64,000 bases of DNA from Tipula vernalis (lineage: Eukaryota; Arthropoda; Insecta; Diptera; Tipulidae), in the NCBI GenBank assembly GCA_958295665.1, contig OY282558.1:315056092-315120091 (forward strand). The letters run 5' to 3'. Of the stretch, positions 34,350 through 48,696 are shown in pieces; positions within the stretch are counted from its first letter, which is position 1; each line of letters begins with the position of its first letter. The notes beneath the pieces are model-generated. The model saw only the letters and a program-made list of their open reading frames with translations, had not been told where the DNA came from and did not search any database. The translations under genes were made by a program, and so were the position numbers.

Positions 34350-37300
34350 ATTATGAAAATCTAGTAAGTTGACTAGTAAGTTTTACTGAAAAATACAGGT
34401 GAGTCAAACAATCAAAAATTCCATTAGAATGATAAGGGCAGAAATTTTTGTATGGTAAAATTTTATGATTACATTTTGATATAATTTGTTAACAAATCAC
34501 TTTCTACCATAAAATTGTCCAATGGGGAGGAGTTCATTCTTATTATAGTTAGTCCTCCTGTGTGCGAGAGAAATTTGCTATGCTTATACAATCTTTATGT
34601 ATTCAAAGTACTGAAAAAAATATCAATCGCTTCATATTTCGTTCCAGTAAATTATGGTTGTACAAAAAACACAAAAACATTTTTTTTGCCCTAACACTTC
34701 AAGCAAATCTAAATTTTTATCTCGTTTTATTCATACTGACAAAAATGTTTTCTTAATGGAAATCAGGCTTAAACAAATTGTGTCTCAAACCTAAACGCTT
34801 TCTAAAATTTACAAACGTTAAATTTGCTATAAAAATAAAAACGCTTATTGTAATTAATTAAAACTGAGATTACTTGTGTGAACTTAAGTTAACTCTAAAT
34901 TTAACATATGTGTACGTATGTGTATTCAGTCAAAATTATTTGTAAAAAGAAGCAAAAGTGTGAAAAAAATCGAACCGTTGCATTATTAATACGATCGTGA
35001 TATTTAGTTATTGTTTCCATAATTTAAAATATAAACTAATATAATTGAACAATGTTTACACACACATATATATCATAAAACCAAAATTGTAAATAAAAAT
35101 ATTAAACAAAATAAAAACATCAAACAAAAATAACATAACAACGCTAAAAATAAATATGTACAAGCGAAGGTTTATTTAAAAGCTTGAAAAAAAAATAAAT
35201 CCTATTGTTTGATCAAAAAAGCTGTCTTCTTATGCGTGCTAAATTTTGTGGCGGTAACGTAGAATCTATGTTCCATTACCAGACAATTCTATCTTAATAA
35301 TTTTTGTTTATTTTCGCTATTAATGTTGTTGGAGTTTTTTTTATTCCGGAACAAGTTTATACAATTATGAATGTCTAAATATTAATTGGTAGAACGAATC
35401 GTTGAGATTTGAGGTAATTTAATTTTTTGTTATCTGGGATGATTAAAAATAGGACACATCCCACGAATAAGATAACCTCTGAAGTCTGAGGTCAGGCGAA
35501 ACAAATTGATGTTGATCTTGATTAAAGAAAAATGTCACTAAGTATTAGGAGATAATTCTAAAACTAAGCACAGTGAAAATACAACATGAACAGTGAAAAG
35601 GCGCCTTTAATGAAAATTGAGCAACGCACTAGTTGACAGATTGCAATGCAATTAATAAGAAAAAGTAATTCCAAGTTAGTTCGTAGTAAGAACACTCCAA
35701 AGACTTATAATACTTGCATTAAGAAAATCAACACGAGACACCTGACAATGTTGAACTCTCATTAGTTACTCTAAAGCTTCTTACGAAGTCAAGACATCTA
35801 TAGCAACAATCTGAAGGAATAAAGCATACGTAGAAAGAAAAAATTAATCAAAACAAATAAATAAAACTTATTTTACAAGTTTTGCATAAAATCTGTAAAA
35901 TAAATTTACTTTAGTTTACAGTATTTCAGAAACAACCACATTTTAAATATTTTGCTAAAACCATATATACATTATGAAAATCAAAAATCTCTTACTTTAT
36001 TGTGCCAGTAAAAAAATCGGGAACGAAGTAATTGTAACAAATTAAAAAAATAGGAAGAAAAACCCACCCCCCATTATATCATTTATCATTTACACTTCAT
36101 TTGCAAATGTTATTATTTCAAAAGCATTCGGCTGTAATATGTATCAACAAAATGAATTCACCCTGATTTTATTAATTAATTTTTTATTTTAGATATACGT
36201 ACATACGTATAAGGTAATTCTACGTGATCACAATGTAATCATCAACTGAAATAAGAAAAAATGAAAAATAATTATGGGATGGTCACCAACTGAAACAAAT
36301 AGAAAACGACAGCAAAAAATGTTTGTCGCGTGACTACCTTTTATTACAAATAAATTTATAATATTTTGGAATAATTTTTTTATCAGGTTAAAGTCACCAA
36401 AAATAATATGTTCACCCTTTTTTGCCCTTATATGGTTGAAATTTTTAAATACGTATTGCTCCATTTATACCTATACCGATATACAATATATAAATAAAGT
36501 ATCGCATTGTTCGAAAACTACCTAATTTTTCAGTTTTTTAAACTATTTTATATTGCAAGCATTATTCCCTCTTGTTTATAATAATAAATTACAAATAATG
36601 ACAGCATTGGTTGTACATACACACGTGCTACCACTTATTAAAGATTGTGTAAATAAAACACAGTGTATACTGTATACTTCAAATTGAAAATATGCGTGAT
36701 TATTCGAACTGATTCACTTTGCAATACACAAGTAGAAAATCTACAGAGATTGCAGAAATTTTATATAACACACGGACAACTAATGAAAATTTTACAAGTG
36801 ATATTGCATGTTTAGATTCCATTTTTATAAATTTCACAAAAAAAAAAAATATTTAATTTAATTTTACACAAAATAAATTAAATAATTGATTTTTATCCCA
36901 ATTATTATTATTAGGTTTTTTGTGTAAAGCAAAACTTCCTAAATTATGTGTGCACATTTCTACAAAAAAAAAAGAGTAAAAAAAACACAACCGAACTTCC
37001 TTTTCTCTATCTAACCTTACTTATGTCATTTTCTATATTTGTTTAGCTTATTTTGGAAAATATGAAAATGGGAAAAATAAAAATATGAAAGTAAATTGAA
37101 ATTTTCTGTTATTCCTCTTATGTGTATGTGCTCTATATATATGTACCTAGTACATTTTGTAGGTGTGAAAATTGAATTAGATAAAACAGCAAAAAATAAA
37201 TAAAAGCTGGTATAAGAGAGAGGTAATGAGATCCGAACATGCTATTTGAATTATGATGAACATTAAATTGTATATAATACGAGTATGTACACACATGTAA

Positions 37301-37687
37301 GAAAGTGAAGAGGGATGCTCTCTTATTTATCAAATTTATATTTTATTTTATTTTTTATCGTGTCTAAGAAATGTTTTTTTTTGTGTATTACGGCGGTGTG
37401 AATTTGTTCATAATTTATATGATACATTATGTTCGGCTATGTATTACAAATTAATTAGTTTTTGTTAGCTGTTTTATGCCCAGAAACACAAAATTTTCTG
37501 TTTTGTCGTGTATGACCAATAAAAAGGAAAATACTAAAACTTAATAGATTGTTTTTATATATACTCTTAGATATACTTTGTAATATAAACAGCAGTTCCG
37601 GGAAATTCACGAACAACAAAGAAAATAAAACAGAGATATTATATGTTCTTATAACGGAGATAAATTGTCATTAGATACCGGAAAATA

Positions 37688-37717
37688 ATATAAAACTGTT
37701 TGGAATCTAAAATAAAT
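37688..37717 (+). repeat. 30-bp exact direct repeat, copy 2
   Basis: Same 30 bp as at 34320-34349, same orientation. Confidence 0.8.
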
Positions 37718-38733
37718 TAACGTTTTAAGAATTGATATCCGGTGATAGAACTAAATTTTCCAAAAAACATACATACATAAATACATGTACATACATTTGT
37801 AATTTCACATTTTCTTGGGTGTGTATTTGGTTTTTTGTTCATCGAAAATGAAAATAAATTTCAGAACAAAAGTAAAATTAATGTAAGTGTATAACGGTGA
37901 TGTTGACAAATATTTTTAAAGAGAATATGCAGGCATTTCTTAAAACCAACCTCATTTTTTTTTTTCAATGGAATTTTGTTGTAATAATAAAATAATAAAT
38001 CATTTCAAAATTTCAATGGTAGTTATTTATTATATTAAAATAAAAAAAATAAAAAACAGTCCATTCCCGTTTAAATATTGATTAAAGAATTTGTAAATTT
38101 TCGTCGACAATTTTCGAATCATTTTTTAGTCTTTGTTCACCAATAACAATATAACATGACGGTCCGGCAATAGTGGATTAGTCATTTCATAATCAAAACA
38201 ATCCAGCTAATATAATCATTAAATTCGACAATAGTTTACATTTGTATTACCGTAACCACAACCAAATCCGGTCCAAAGCCTATGCAATTTACTCATAACT
38301 ATTATGTTATCATTATGACATTTGTCATTGCCTTCTTGCGAAAATTTTAATGAATGCAAATTTTAAGTATGATGAGTATTTCCCATCATGATCGAGAGCC
38401 TAAGGTGATACCATAACGTGTAAACATAAATTTTTCACTCTAATTTTTGAACTGGTTTAAATTTCGAATTGAACAAAACCACTGAATTGAACGAAACCAT
38501 TGAACTGAACCACTTAGCTCAACCCCAACTCATCAGTCTACTTAACACATACTCAACTCTCAACGCAAACCTTAACTAAATGCCCACTCAATTCTCAAAT
38601 CAATACGGTCCGAAAACGACACCGAATAAGTCCAGCTATCAACTCAGAATAAGTCTAGCTAACTTCGAACCCAAATCTCCATCCAACCCTCAAATAACAA
38701 TTTAAATTCCTAATTGACAGTTGAATGAATCCA

Positions 38734-41281
38734 ATTTTACATTTTACATTTTACATTTTACATTTTACATTTTACATTTTACATTTTACATTTTACATTT
38801 TACATTTTACATTTTACATTTTACATTTTACATTTTACATTTTACATTTTACATTTTACATTTTACATTTTACATTTTACTTTTTACATTTTACATTTTA
38901 CATTTTACATTTTACATTTTACATTTTACATTTTACATTTTACATTTTACATTTTACATTTTACATTTTACATTTTACATTTTACATTTTACATTTTACA
39001 TTTTACATTTTACATTTTACATTTTACATTTTACATTTTACATTTTACATTTTACATTTTACATTTTACATTTTACATTTTACATTTTACATTTTACATT
39101 TTACATTTTACATTTTACATTTTACATTTTACATTTTACATTTTACATTTTACATTTTACATTTTACATTTTACATTTTACATTTTACATTTTACATTTT
39201 ACATTTTACATTTTACATTTTACATTTTACATTTTACATTTTACATTTTACATTTTACATTTTACATTTTACATTTTACATTTTACATTTTACATTTTAC
39301 ATTTTACATTTTACATTTTACATTTTACATTTTACATTTTACATTTTACATTTTACATTTTACATTTTACATTTTACATTTTACATTTTACATTTTACAT
39401 TTTACATTTTACATTTTACATTTTACATTTTACATTTTACATTTTACATTTTACATTTTACATTTTACATTTTACATTTTACATTTTACATTTTACATTT
39501 TACATTTTACATTTTACATTTTACATTTTACATTTTACATTTTACATTTTACATTTTACATTTTACATTTTACATTTTACATTTTACATTTTACATTTTA
39601 CATTTTACATTTTACATTTTACATTTTACATTTTACATTTTACATTTTACATTTTACATTTTACATTTTACATTTTACATTTTACATTTTACATTTTACA
39701 TTTTACATTTTACATTTTACATTTTACATTTTACATTTTACATTTTACATTTTACATTTTACATTTTACATTTTACATTTTACATTTTACATTTTACATT
39801 TTACATTTTACATTTTACATTTTACATTTTACATTTTACATTTTACATTTTACATTTTACATTTTACATTTTACATTTTACATTTTACATTTTACATTTT
39901 ACATTTTACATTTTACATTTTACATTTTACATTTTACATTTTACATTTTACATTTTACATTTTACATTTTACATTTTACATTTTACATTTTACATTTTAC
40001 ATTTTACATTTTACATTTTACATTTTACATTTTACATTTTACATTTTACATTTTACATTTTACATTTTACATTTTACATTTTACATTTTACATTTTACAT
40101 TTTACATTTTACATTTTACATTTTACATTTTACATTTTACATTTTACATTTTACATTTTACATTTTACATTTTACATTTTACATTTTACATTTTACATTT
40201 TACATTTTACATTTTACATTTTACATTTTACATTTTACATTTTACATTTTACATTTTACATTTTACATTTTACATTTTACATTTTACATTTTACATTTTA
40301 CATTTTACATTTTACATTTTACATTTTACATTTTACATTTTACATTTTACATTTTACATTTTACATTTTACATTTTACATTTTACATTTTACATTTTACA
40401 TTTTACATTTTACATTTTACATTTTACATTTTACATTTTACATTTTACATTTTACATTTTACATTTTACATTTTACATTTTACATTTTACATTTTACATT
40501 TTACATTTTACATTTTACATTTTACATTTTACATTTTACATTTTACATTTTACATTTTACATTTTACATTTTACATTTTACATTTTACATTTTACATTTT
40601 ACATTTTACATTTTACATTTTACATTTTACATTTTACATTTTACATTTTACATTTTACATTTTACATTTTACATTTTACATTTTACATTTTACATTTTAC
40701 ATTTTACATTTTACATTTTACATTTTACATTTTACATTTTACATTTTACATTTTACATTTTACATTTTACATTTTACATTTTACATTTTACATTTTACAT
40801 TTTACATTTTACATTTTACATTTTACATTTTACATTTTACATTTTACATTTTACATTTTACATTTTACATTTTACATTTTACATTTTACATTTTACATTT
40901 TACATTTTACATTTTACATTTTACATTTTACATTTTACATTTTACATTTTACATTTTACATTTTACATTTTACATTTTACATTTTACATTTTACATTTTA
41001 CATTTTACATTTTACATTTTACATTTTACATTTTACATTTTACATTTTACATTTTACATTTTACATTTTACATTTTACATTTTACATTTTACATTTTACA
41101 TTTTACATTTTACATTTTACATTTTACATTTTACATTTTACATTTTACATTTTACATTTTACATTTTACATTTTACATTTTACATTTTACATTTTACATT
41201 TTACATTTTACATTTTACATTTTACATTTTACATTTTACATTTTACATTTTACATTTTACATTTTACATTTTACATTTTAC
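38734..41281. repeat. (ATTTTAC)n heptamer satellite, 364 copies
   Basis: 2548 bp of a 7-bp unit, which is exactly 364 units, with one substitution noticed (TTTTTAC at about 38881) and no net indel. Because 7 is not a multiple of 3 and the plus strand has no stop, all three plus frames are open as an F-Y-I-L-H-F-T repeat. There is no reason to think it is translated. Such homogeneity suggests recent expansion, gene-conversion-like homogenisation, or a collapsed or polished assembly. Confidence 0.97.
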
Positions 41282-41556
41282 CATTGAAGAAACCAAATGA
41301 TTGGGTAAGCAAATGCAAGAAGCTGCCTTCGGTGTTGTTAAATCATAAACGATGAAGTATAAAAAAGTATCACAAGGGCAAATGAAACCTAAAATCATAT
41401 CTAAATCAGATTTTCCGTACTATGCTTATTTCAAAAATATTCAGAACCCAAACCAAACTAGCTAAAATCAAACTGGTTAGTATTGATACTGTTATAGTTA
41501 CCCGAAAGTCAATCGGTAGCTTAGTTTCGTACTTATAAAAAGTTAGTCTACTTATC

Positions 41557-41686
41557 AGGTAGCTACGACCAAACTACTAAAACGATTAATTTGGTGAATA
41601 TTATAATTCGCTAAAACAGTACGGTCTTATTTCGTTTTAAACGAAAAAGTAAGATTTGTATTTTTGTAGTTTAGTCGTAGCTACCT
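41557..41686. repeat. Imperfect inverted repeat (21-bp arms)
   Basis: AGGTAGCTACGACCAAACTAC at 41557-41577 is matched at 20 of 21 bases by the complement of 41666-41686, with an 88 bp loop containing a small TCGTTTTAAACGA palindrome. It could be a MITE remnant or a structured element. No target duplication was identified. Confidence 0.6.
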
Positions 41687-41724
41687 AATGAGTATAACAA
41701 CTTGGGAAGGAAAACGGTCGAGGT

Positions 41725-41835
41725 ATATACTTTATATAATTCTTGGGGTAAATTAAGGGGCGAGGGATGATATTTCTACTTTTTATTAGTAGTTATATTC
41801 TGAGTAGATGGCTCTTTATTTTGCTGTCTCGAAAA
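41725..41835 (+). repeat. Second copy of the dispersed repeat seen near 5000-5105
   Basis: GATATTTCTACTTTTTATTAG and GGCTCTTTATTTTGC align in order with 5043-5105, with scattered differences. The copy follows the hairpin at 41557-41686 closely, but the pairing is not repeated at the other locus. Confidence 0.4.
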
Positions 41836-44800
41836 GTCGTAAATATTGGGATTGCTGTCAAAAACAATATATTTGTCTATAAAAAAAACCGAAAAATCAT
41901 ATTAATACATACAGACAAAAAAAAACTTTTGGAGAGGCTATTTTGTACAATGTTTCTAATAATATTTGGAAAATCGTATTTTCCCAGATTTTCCACAGGA
42001 AAATTAAACAGCATTTTTTTCTTCTTGTGATAGTCAGTCTTTCGCCAGACATAAAACTCTATTGGCTAATTTTAGACCAATTTAAAATATTTTTTTGATC
42101 TCACGGATTTTCCACACAAAAATGATTGATAAAAGTCTTTAATGTTATCCATGCACCAATTATTATATTCGGCTATAAACTGTTGGCTGATAACGACCCT
42201 GTTAAAGTCAGCCGAAAGCTGGAAGCTAAAAGTAAAAAATAGGTGCTAAATATTATATTATTGATATTCCAGTATAATATAAAAATATAGTCTGTGTCGG
42301 CTGAACGTGCAATCCATATCCGGACATAAAACTGTAGAGACTGATTTTGAACTAAGTTTTGCGACGTATTAATATTGACAAAAGTTAGCTGAAAATTTCT
42401 AGCCAAAAGCAAAAAGCTGATAATGCGGGTTAAATACCTATGTTGTACCTTTAGCTGGCAGAGAGCCAACTAAATTGCAAAAAGTTTAACCGTTATTGAA
42501 AATTATTTAAACTAAAAAATATTATAATTCATAGAGATTAAGTAAAAGTAAACTTAAAAAATCGTCGAACGTCAGTCTTTCAATTACATTTTGATTGTAT
42601 TTTTTTAGAGTATCAAGTTGGATTTCACCTACAAATTCATAATTCATGAGCCGAGCTTGAGAGATCGTACCTATACAAATAGGTTGAACAAATTGTATTG
42701 CTTACAGAACACTTTACTTTTTGTCTGCATAATACCAAAAATATCAATCAGACTGGATAGAATCAAAAGATATAGATAATTTCTAACGAAATCAACTACA
42801 CGATTTAACTGGGCCACAAACGAATAAAATTTCAAAGAAGAAACATTTTAATTTATATTTTATGGAAAGCATATACCTACAGCTATATGCATTAATGAAA
42901 TTGTTCAGTTAAATGATTTGATGATATGGTTAAAACAATTGGATACAATTTATATGATGTTGATTTTAATGTTTGATTAAAAATTGTTTTCATTAAATTT
43001 AGTGTGTTTTAAATAACAAGTAAAAATTCATATTCAGCCTACAAAATTATGTTAACACTCTATAGGTGAATTAGAATGTCAGCGAATGTTTCTTATTACA
43101 AAAGAATAGAAAAAGCATAAATTATTTTTAAGATTATAGATGTAAAAAACAAAAACCAAAAAAATAGTTCAGTAATTTGTATTCAAATGCACTCGAATGA
43201 AAGGTGTTTTTCATTCATACATAATCGTACGAACATTTGGGATTATAATATCAACGGTTTTTATATGTGCATTGTTACACAAAAAATAAAAAAAAAGAGG
43301 CGAAACAGCAAGAACAGCGAGAATATTTATAAAGTTTTTAATCTTAAATCGAATTTGAATTCACAATAATACACAAAAAGCATATAGGTACTTGTAGTGT
43401 GTTGTTGCTGTTGTGTTCAATCGATTGATATTTACAAAAAAAAAAATAAAAATTTATAAATAAAATAAATATTAATAAATAACGCAACAAATAAAAAGAA
43501 AAACTTTTTTTACCTATATTTGATCACGCGGACATGGACATGGACACGGTAAGGGGTTTGTAATATTTATGATTTATTATATGGCGTAAACGAAATGGCT
43601 ATTTATTATTATATTATTCTTGAATTGAGTTGTTTCGATTTTAAATAAAAAAAAATTGTTAAAAACAATACTTTTGAAGTGTTTTTATTTATTTTGTTGT
43701 TTTTATTCGGTATACTGTTATAAGCATTTTTGTTTTATTTAATATTTTCACAATTGAATATTTATTTTATTATTTATATGTTATCATTGTAGAAATTATA
43801 TTTAAAACGACTAAGAGAAACCTGTAAGTGTAGTAAACGGAACGACTTATTTCTTTTTAAGATTGCATTGATTTATTTGGAACTTCATTATGTTAAGATT
43901 CAAAAATATTTTGCGTTAAATTAGGGGACATAAATGATTATATTATGCTTGCTACGAGGTACAATAATTAACTTAAATCAATTGAATATTTTTCTCTTCA
44001 AAATGAAAAATACTAATTTCATTAATTACCTTATATAATTTACATAATTCGGTAAACCATATTTTGAGCATCAGCTCACACATAACAGAGCGTATCAAAA
44101 AACGGGGGTATATTAAAGCCAGGGTTCAGCCAGTATCACCGACAATCGAGTTTCTATAATAGTTTCCCTTGATCCCTAATCGGTCCGCAGACTTCGCCAA
44201 AATCGTTCGGATGAACTTTTATTACCCGAATGATTTGGAATTAATTATTTAAATTTTAGATTTGAGCATCAAATTACTTGTGTATATCCTTGCTGGAAAA
44301 CTGTGTTTATATATTATAATAATATCTCTTAGTTCGGACGTTTGCTGATAATTTTAAATTTATAAAAAAAATATTTCAAGAATTAATTTTAGAGAAAAAC
44401 TCGCCTAACCGACGTGAAAGATAAATTTTGTTGTACAATCCAAATTGGCTTTTTGCGACACAATTTTTTTTAAAGGTTTCGCAAAATATATTGATAGCTA
44501 TTGGGACGACAGAAACCCCACTCTCAGAAACGATAACATCAGCAAATATTTCTTTCATAAAAACAGTTTGCATGGTTAGTTATTATAGAATTTTGCTCAT
44601 TATTATTGTAATTTTGATCAAAGAACTAAGGTTGATCAGAATTTTGTTAGTAATTTAGGAAACAATTTTTAACAAACCTATTTTACAATGTATGCCTATT
44701 TTATAAATAGGAAGCAATAGCCAATTATGTCATTAAGGTTATGTTGTTGAATAATTATTTGTTATATTCTTGTTTAAGAGATTCAAAATCACACAATTAT

Positions 44801-47129
44801 TTCATCATAAAATGATGAAGAGATGAATTATTCGTAATCAATTATTAAAAATGAGAGTTATTAAACTCTTTTTAGAGTATACTCTGTATTTAAAAGAGAC
44901 TTTATCGAATATCGAATACCTTCGACTCTAAACACTATTCAATCCCGAAAATTAAGATTAATCGAAAATTCTTAAAATCTCGAATTTTAATAGCCTCACC
45001 TTTTTAAGATCATATAACTTTCTTGTATGCTTAATTCAACTCCAAGTTATACTGGAGTAATATCGAAAAAATGACAAAATCTCGAAATATATCTATTACA
45101 ATCATCATATCTCGGATAATTCGCACGTAACTACAACGCTTTGTAAATTTAGGGCAATATCTAGAAACTCGCATAGCTGGACCCGGAAAATCTCAAATTG
45201 TCTTAGAATACTAAAAAAATTTCGATATAAAATAAATTCAATAAAAAATAAAAAAAATATTCTGTAAAAATTACAAACCATGAAATCTCGAAAGAACATA
45301 GAATCCTATAGAATAATCTTTAAATATTTGAATGATGTTGCAAAGCAAATCAAAAGCAAAACCAAAATGAGTCAAAAAATCTGAAATGCTTAAATTAGTT
45401 CAAACTAACCCCGAATAAATAGTTAGTTTGTTGTTTAAGAATATTGCTTGCTGCTAAACTTTTTGCCCCCCACTCCAAAGAAACAAATCAAACGTTTAAA
45501 AACCGCGAAAAATTAGATATCCTGATTTCGTTCTATGTCGTTAAGACATGACGGAAATCAACGTCAAAATTTACTCGAATGATGATCCCTATTCAGACTG
45601 CTTGTTTAACTTTATTTAAAAAAAAACCGAATTCAAAAATCAGAAATCCTGAGAGATACCTAATCGAACCCCACAGGTAACTCTAAAAGTTAAAATTGAA
45701 ATATGAATGATTAACAATAACTGGAAGGTTCTGTGAAACTAAAGTACTTGCACTGAAGTACATGCTGGGAAATTTGCTTGTAGATCTTAATATTTTTGTA
45801 AATTCTTAGTTGACAGAACAACTACTCATGAATTTTCAATTGTTTTTTAAATTTGCATGGAGTGGATATAAACTTGCAATTGGATATGGAAGGTCATGCT
45901 TTGTTTCTGGAAGGAGTATTAATAATGATTTACATTCAACGACAATCGACGTCTGCAAAAAATTGAAACACAACATAGGAAAAATTACAAAGACAAAACG
46001 AGAAAAAACAATCATCTGTTTAAAAAAGTCAATTGAAACCCGAGAAACAAACCCAAAAAACGTCGTCTGCTTTTTGTTGCAGATGTCGAGTTCCATCTTT
46101 TTTCTGTAAAATCGTCGATGCGTAAATAAATAACTATAAAAAGGTTACATCAATAATAAAACCAATCATTTGCATTGGTCTATGATATTTTATTGTTTAA
46201 ATTTACTTTTTATGTGTAAAGAAAACGAATTTTTGATTTGACATCTGCATCTGCGAAATGTTTTGAAAGTAAATCAGTCTTTAAAGAAGAATAATGAGAC
46301 TTTTTGTTTCACAAATAGGCTGTTCAAAGTAGTGGCACACTTGATTTCGAAATTCAGTTTTAATCTTGTGTATGAATGATTGAACCTGGGATGCGTTTTT
46401 GTTGAGTAGTATTGGTCGTGAGACCTTTGAACGACCTTTGTCATTTTTGAACAGTATGTTATTCCAGGTTCGACAAGTTTGAATTCCAAAATTTCTGTTT
46501 ATTCTTGTGTTTCTTGTTGATGATGTTTGCTTTCCTTATGCAATTAATTTATTCCAATTCGTTTATTCCTACAATTATTCGAAATGAAATTCATTTCGAC
46601 TATAAAATACAATTGTATTTGAACCGCCTTTTTCAGCTGAGTAGTGACAACTGCAGAGTGTATTTTGACTTACTCTATGGTTGGAATCTATACTTAAATA
46701 TGTCCCACATATATATTAGTACCTACAGTTCACTACTTTGTACTAAGCAAATATCTTGGACACCTTAGTACAACACACAAAACAATTTCACCACCATCTT
46801 TTGTGGTTATTCACAACTGATCAGCAAATTATATTTTAGTTGAATTTTACTTTTATTTCATTGCGCTGGGGTGGAATCATGAAATCCGCTCGGAAATGCC
46901 AGTCATTTATAAAACGTCTCAAATCGGACTGGTAAGAAAACCGTATCATAAAATCCGGTCGGTAAAAATATTGAGCAAAATTTAAGTTCAGTGGTTTTGG
47001 CTGTATCTAGCTGTCAAAAATGAATGAAAACTAATGTTTTATTTTTGATAATAAAAGTGTAGTGTATTTACAAAATAATTTTGGTTTTGTAAGAGAAATT
47101 AAGTTGTTATAGAATTAGGGTTTAATATA
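41836..47129. other. AT-rich intergenic or intronic sequence, no gene recognised
   Basis: Short open frames (for example 41767-42030, 45810-46109) have no motifs and are as expected by chance in AT-rich DNA. A start codon close to a good donor (ATGGACATGGACACG then GTAAGG, about 43534-43553) could be a minimal first exon, but nothing else supports it. Confidence 0.45.
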
Positions 47130-47760
47130 CCAAAAAATGTAAATGTATGTGAAGCAGCAGAGTCTTTACAAACCATTCCTGAAAAAGATCGTAACAGTTA
47201 TCTCGAAGTTATAAAGGCGCTGGATAGGAAGTACAGCAGTGACCAAAAGCGGGAAATTTATCGCATGGAACTGAAAAGCCGCTACCAAAAGGGAGGAGAA
47301 TCGCTGCAGGAATTTTCATTGGCAATCGAGCGATTAGCATTAATACATCGGCCGATTATATGGAAAGGCTAAAAATTGTCGCATTCGTTGACGGCATTCG
47401 AGATCCAGAGACACGCAAGGCAGTGATGTTTTCAACTAAATCAACCTTTGCGGAAACGGTTGCGTTTGCGTTAACGATCGAGGCTGTGCAGAACTTCACC
47501 AGACCGTCATTATTTAGGCGTCAAATGAATTCAGACAAGAATGGCAGCATGGAGTGAATGGTATGGACAGTCGGAAGAGGCAGGCTTAGGTGTTGGGAAT
47601 GTGACGAGTTGGGTCACATCTCAATGGACTGTCGAAATGTAATACAGGGAGAGAAAAGATCGCCACCCCGAACGGTCGGGACAAAGGTCTAGAAGTAGCA
47701 ATCTAGGATGTTGGATATGTAACAGGATTGGCCAGATCTCGCGAGATTATTTGGAAGCAA
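47130..47760 (+). pseudogene. Ty3/gypsy Gag remnant with zinc knuckles
   Basis: The translation runs AAESLQTIPEKDRNSYLEV, YSSDQKREIYRMELKSRYQK, SLQEFSLAIERLALI in one frame and, after a frameshift at about 47350, MERLKIVAFVDGIRDPETRK to 47557. This is the capsid C-terminal segment of LTR-retrotransposon Gag. A canonical CX2CX4HX4C knuckle (CWECDELGHISMDC) lies at about 47590-47632. A second (CWICNRIGQISRDY, about 47711-47752) has lost its His and last Cys. Several frame changes make it non-functional. Confidence 0.8.
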
Positions 47761-47889
47761 GGGGAAAGCGGCACGGACCACCAACTTCTGTGGAAAGAGC
47801 ACTAAGAGGACAGCAGGGATCGAATCAACGGATGGCAACAGCCGGTAAAGTGGAAAGGTTAGAAGTCAGTTTGAGGGAACCGAAGCTGG

Positions 47890-48570
47890 CTTCGCCGTTT
47901 GATTGCCGCATAACATTCATCCCTGTTACGAGTAAGGCACGAGGCGGAAGCAGCGTAACAACCAAGGGCGATGTTGATGGGAGGAAATGTATCATTACGC
48001 TGGATACCGGAGCAACCCACACAATTGTTTGGCAAGATTTGATCGCAGGAGCTGTGCAGCTGGCTGATGGGTTGAAATCAAAAATGGCCAATAGAGAGAG
48101 TGCAATGATAAAGGCAAAAAGTTCGTAAAACTAAAGATCGGGAGAACTCTTTTCAAACACGAAGTTCTGGTCGCAGATATCGTGGACGAAGTCATTTTGG
48201 GAACGGACTTTATGAGGATGAATGGCTTTGTGTTGGATTTTGGACGAAGAATATTGAGCGGCAATAACATACAACTTAAATTTAACGGTATGTATGCGAG
48301 AGTAAGGCAAGTAACAATCAGCCATTGCGAGGAGCTGCCATCGAAATCTGAAACAATTTTCGGGGAAACCAATGAACACCAGGTTAAGCAGATATTGGAT
48401 AAGAATGGCCAAGTTGTGCGAAGCGGAGTGCGAGTGTCGGGCGACTGGATGAAAACCCGATATGCCATACGGGCAAATAGCCAAGGATTCCACGTAAGGC
48501 AATTGGTATGGCTTCACAACTCCCAACAAAAGAATGAGGGTTCATCGACGAAACTACAACCTGTATGAAC
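47890..48570 (+). pseudogene. Ty3/gypsy aspartic protease remnant fused by deletion to the integrase C terminus
   Basis: The protease active site LDTGATHTIV lies at about 47998-48030 in the frame 47751-48128. After a frameshift the flap and second half follow (VDEVILGTDFMRMNGFVLD, 48181-48250). Soon afterwards, at 48440-48568, the frame reads DWMKTRYAIRANSQGF, LVWLHN and a KLQPV end, typical of the C-terminal tail of integrase in this kind of element. Reverse transcriptase, RNase H and most of the integrase are therefore missing. A single large internal deletion is the simplest explanation. Confidence 0.75.
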
Positions 48571-48696
48571 GGCACCCTATAGGACTAGGAAGGACAAGGA
48601 GGTAAATCGAAGATTGTGCTTTTGGACAGGTTTGGCACTGTACAGAGGAGGTGATTTGGGTTCTGTTCGGGACGAACAGGCATAGGTGAGGGGTAG

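Larger units (their letters stand above)
33616..38733. other. AT-rich intergenic sequence, possible LTR remnant at the left, no gene
   Basis: From about 33832 to 34130 there may be remains of the gypsy LTR. Beyond that no frame shows motifs or codon-like composition. A 30-bp segment is repeated at 34320 and 37688 (listed separately). Confidence 0.45.

Noticed and set aside
38734..41281. Telomeric repeat
   Set aside because: The unit is not G-rich on either strand, is unlike TTAGG, lies internally, and flies lack simple telomerase repeats.
38721..41355. Two overlapping open frames of 859 and 876 codons
   Set aside because: They are the heptamer satellite read in different frames. All plus frames are open simply because the unit has no stop.
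43534..43553. Minimal first exon ATGGACATGGACACG before GTAAGG
   Set aside because: Only five codons, with no acceptor, homologue or promoter in support.
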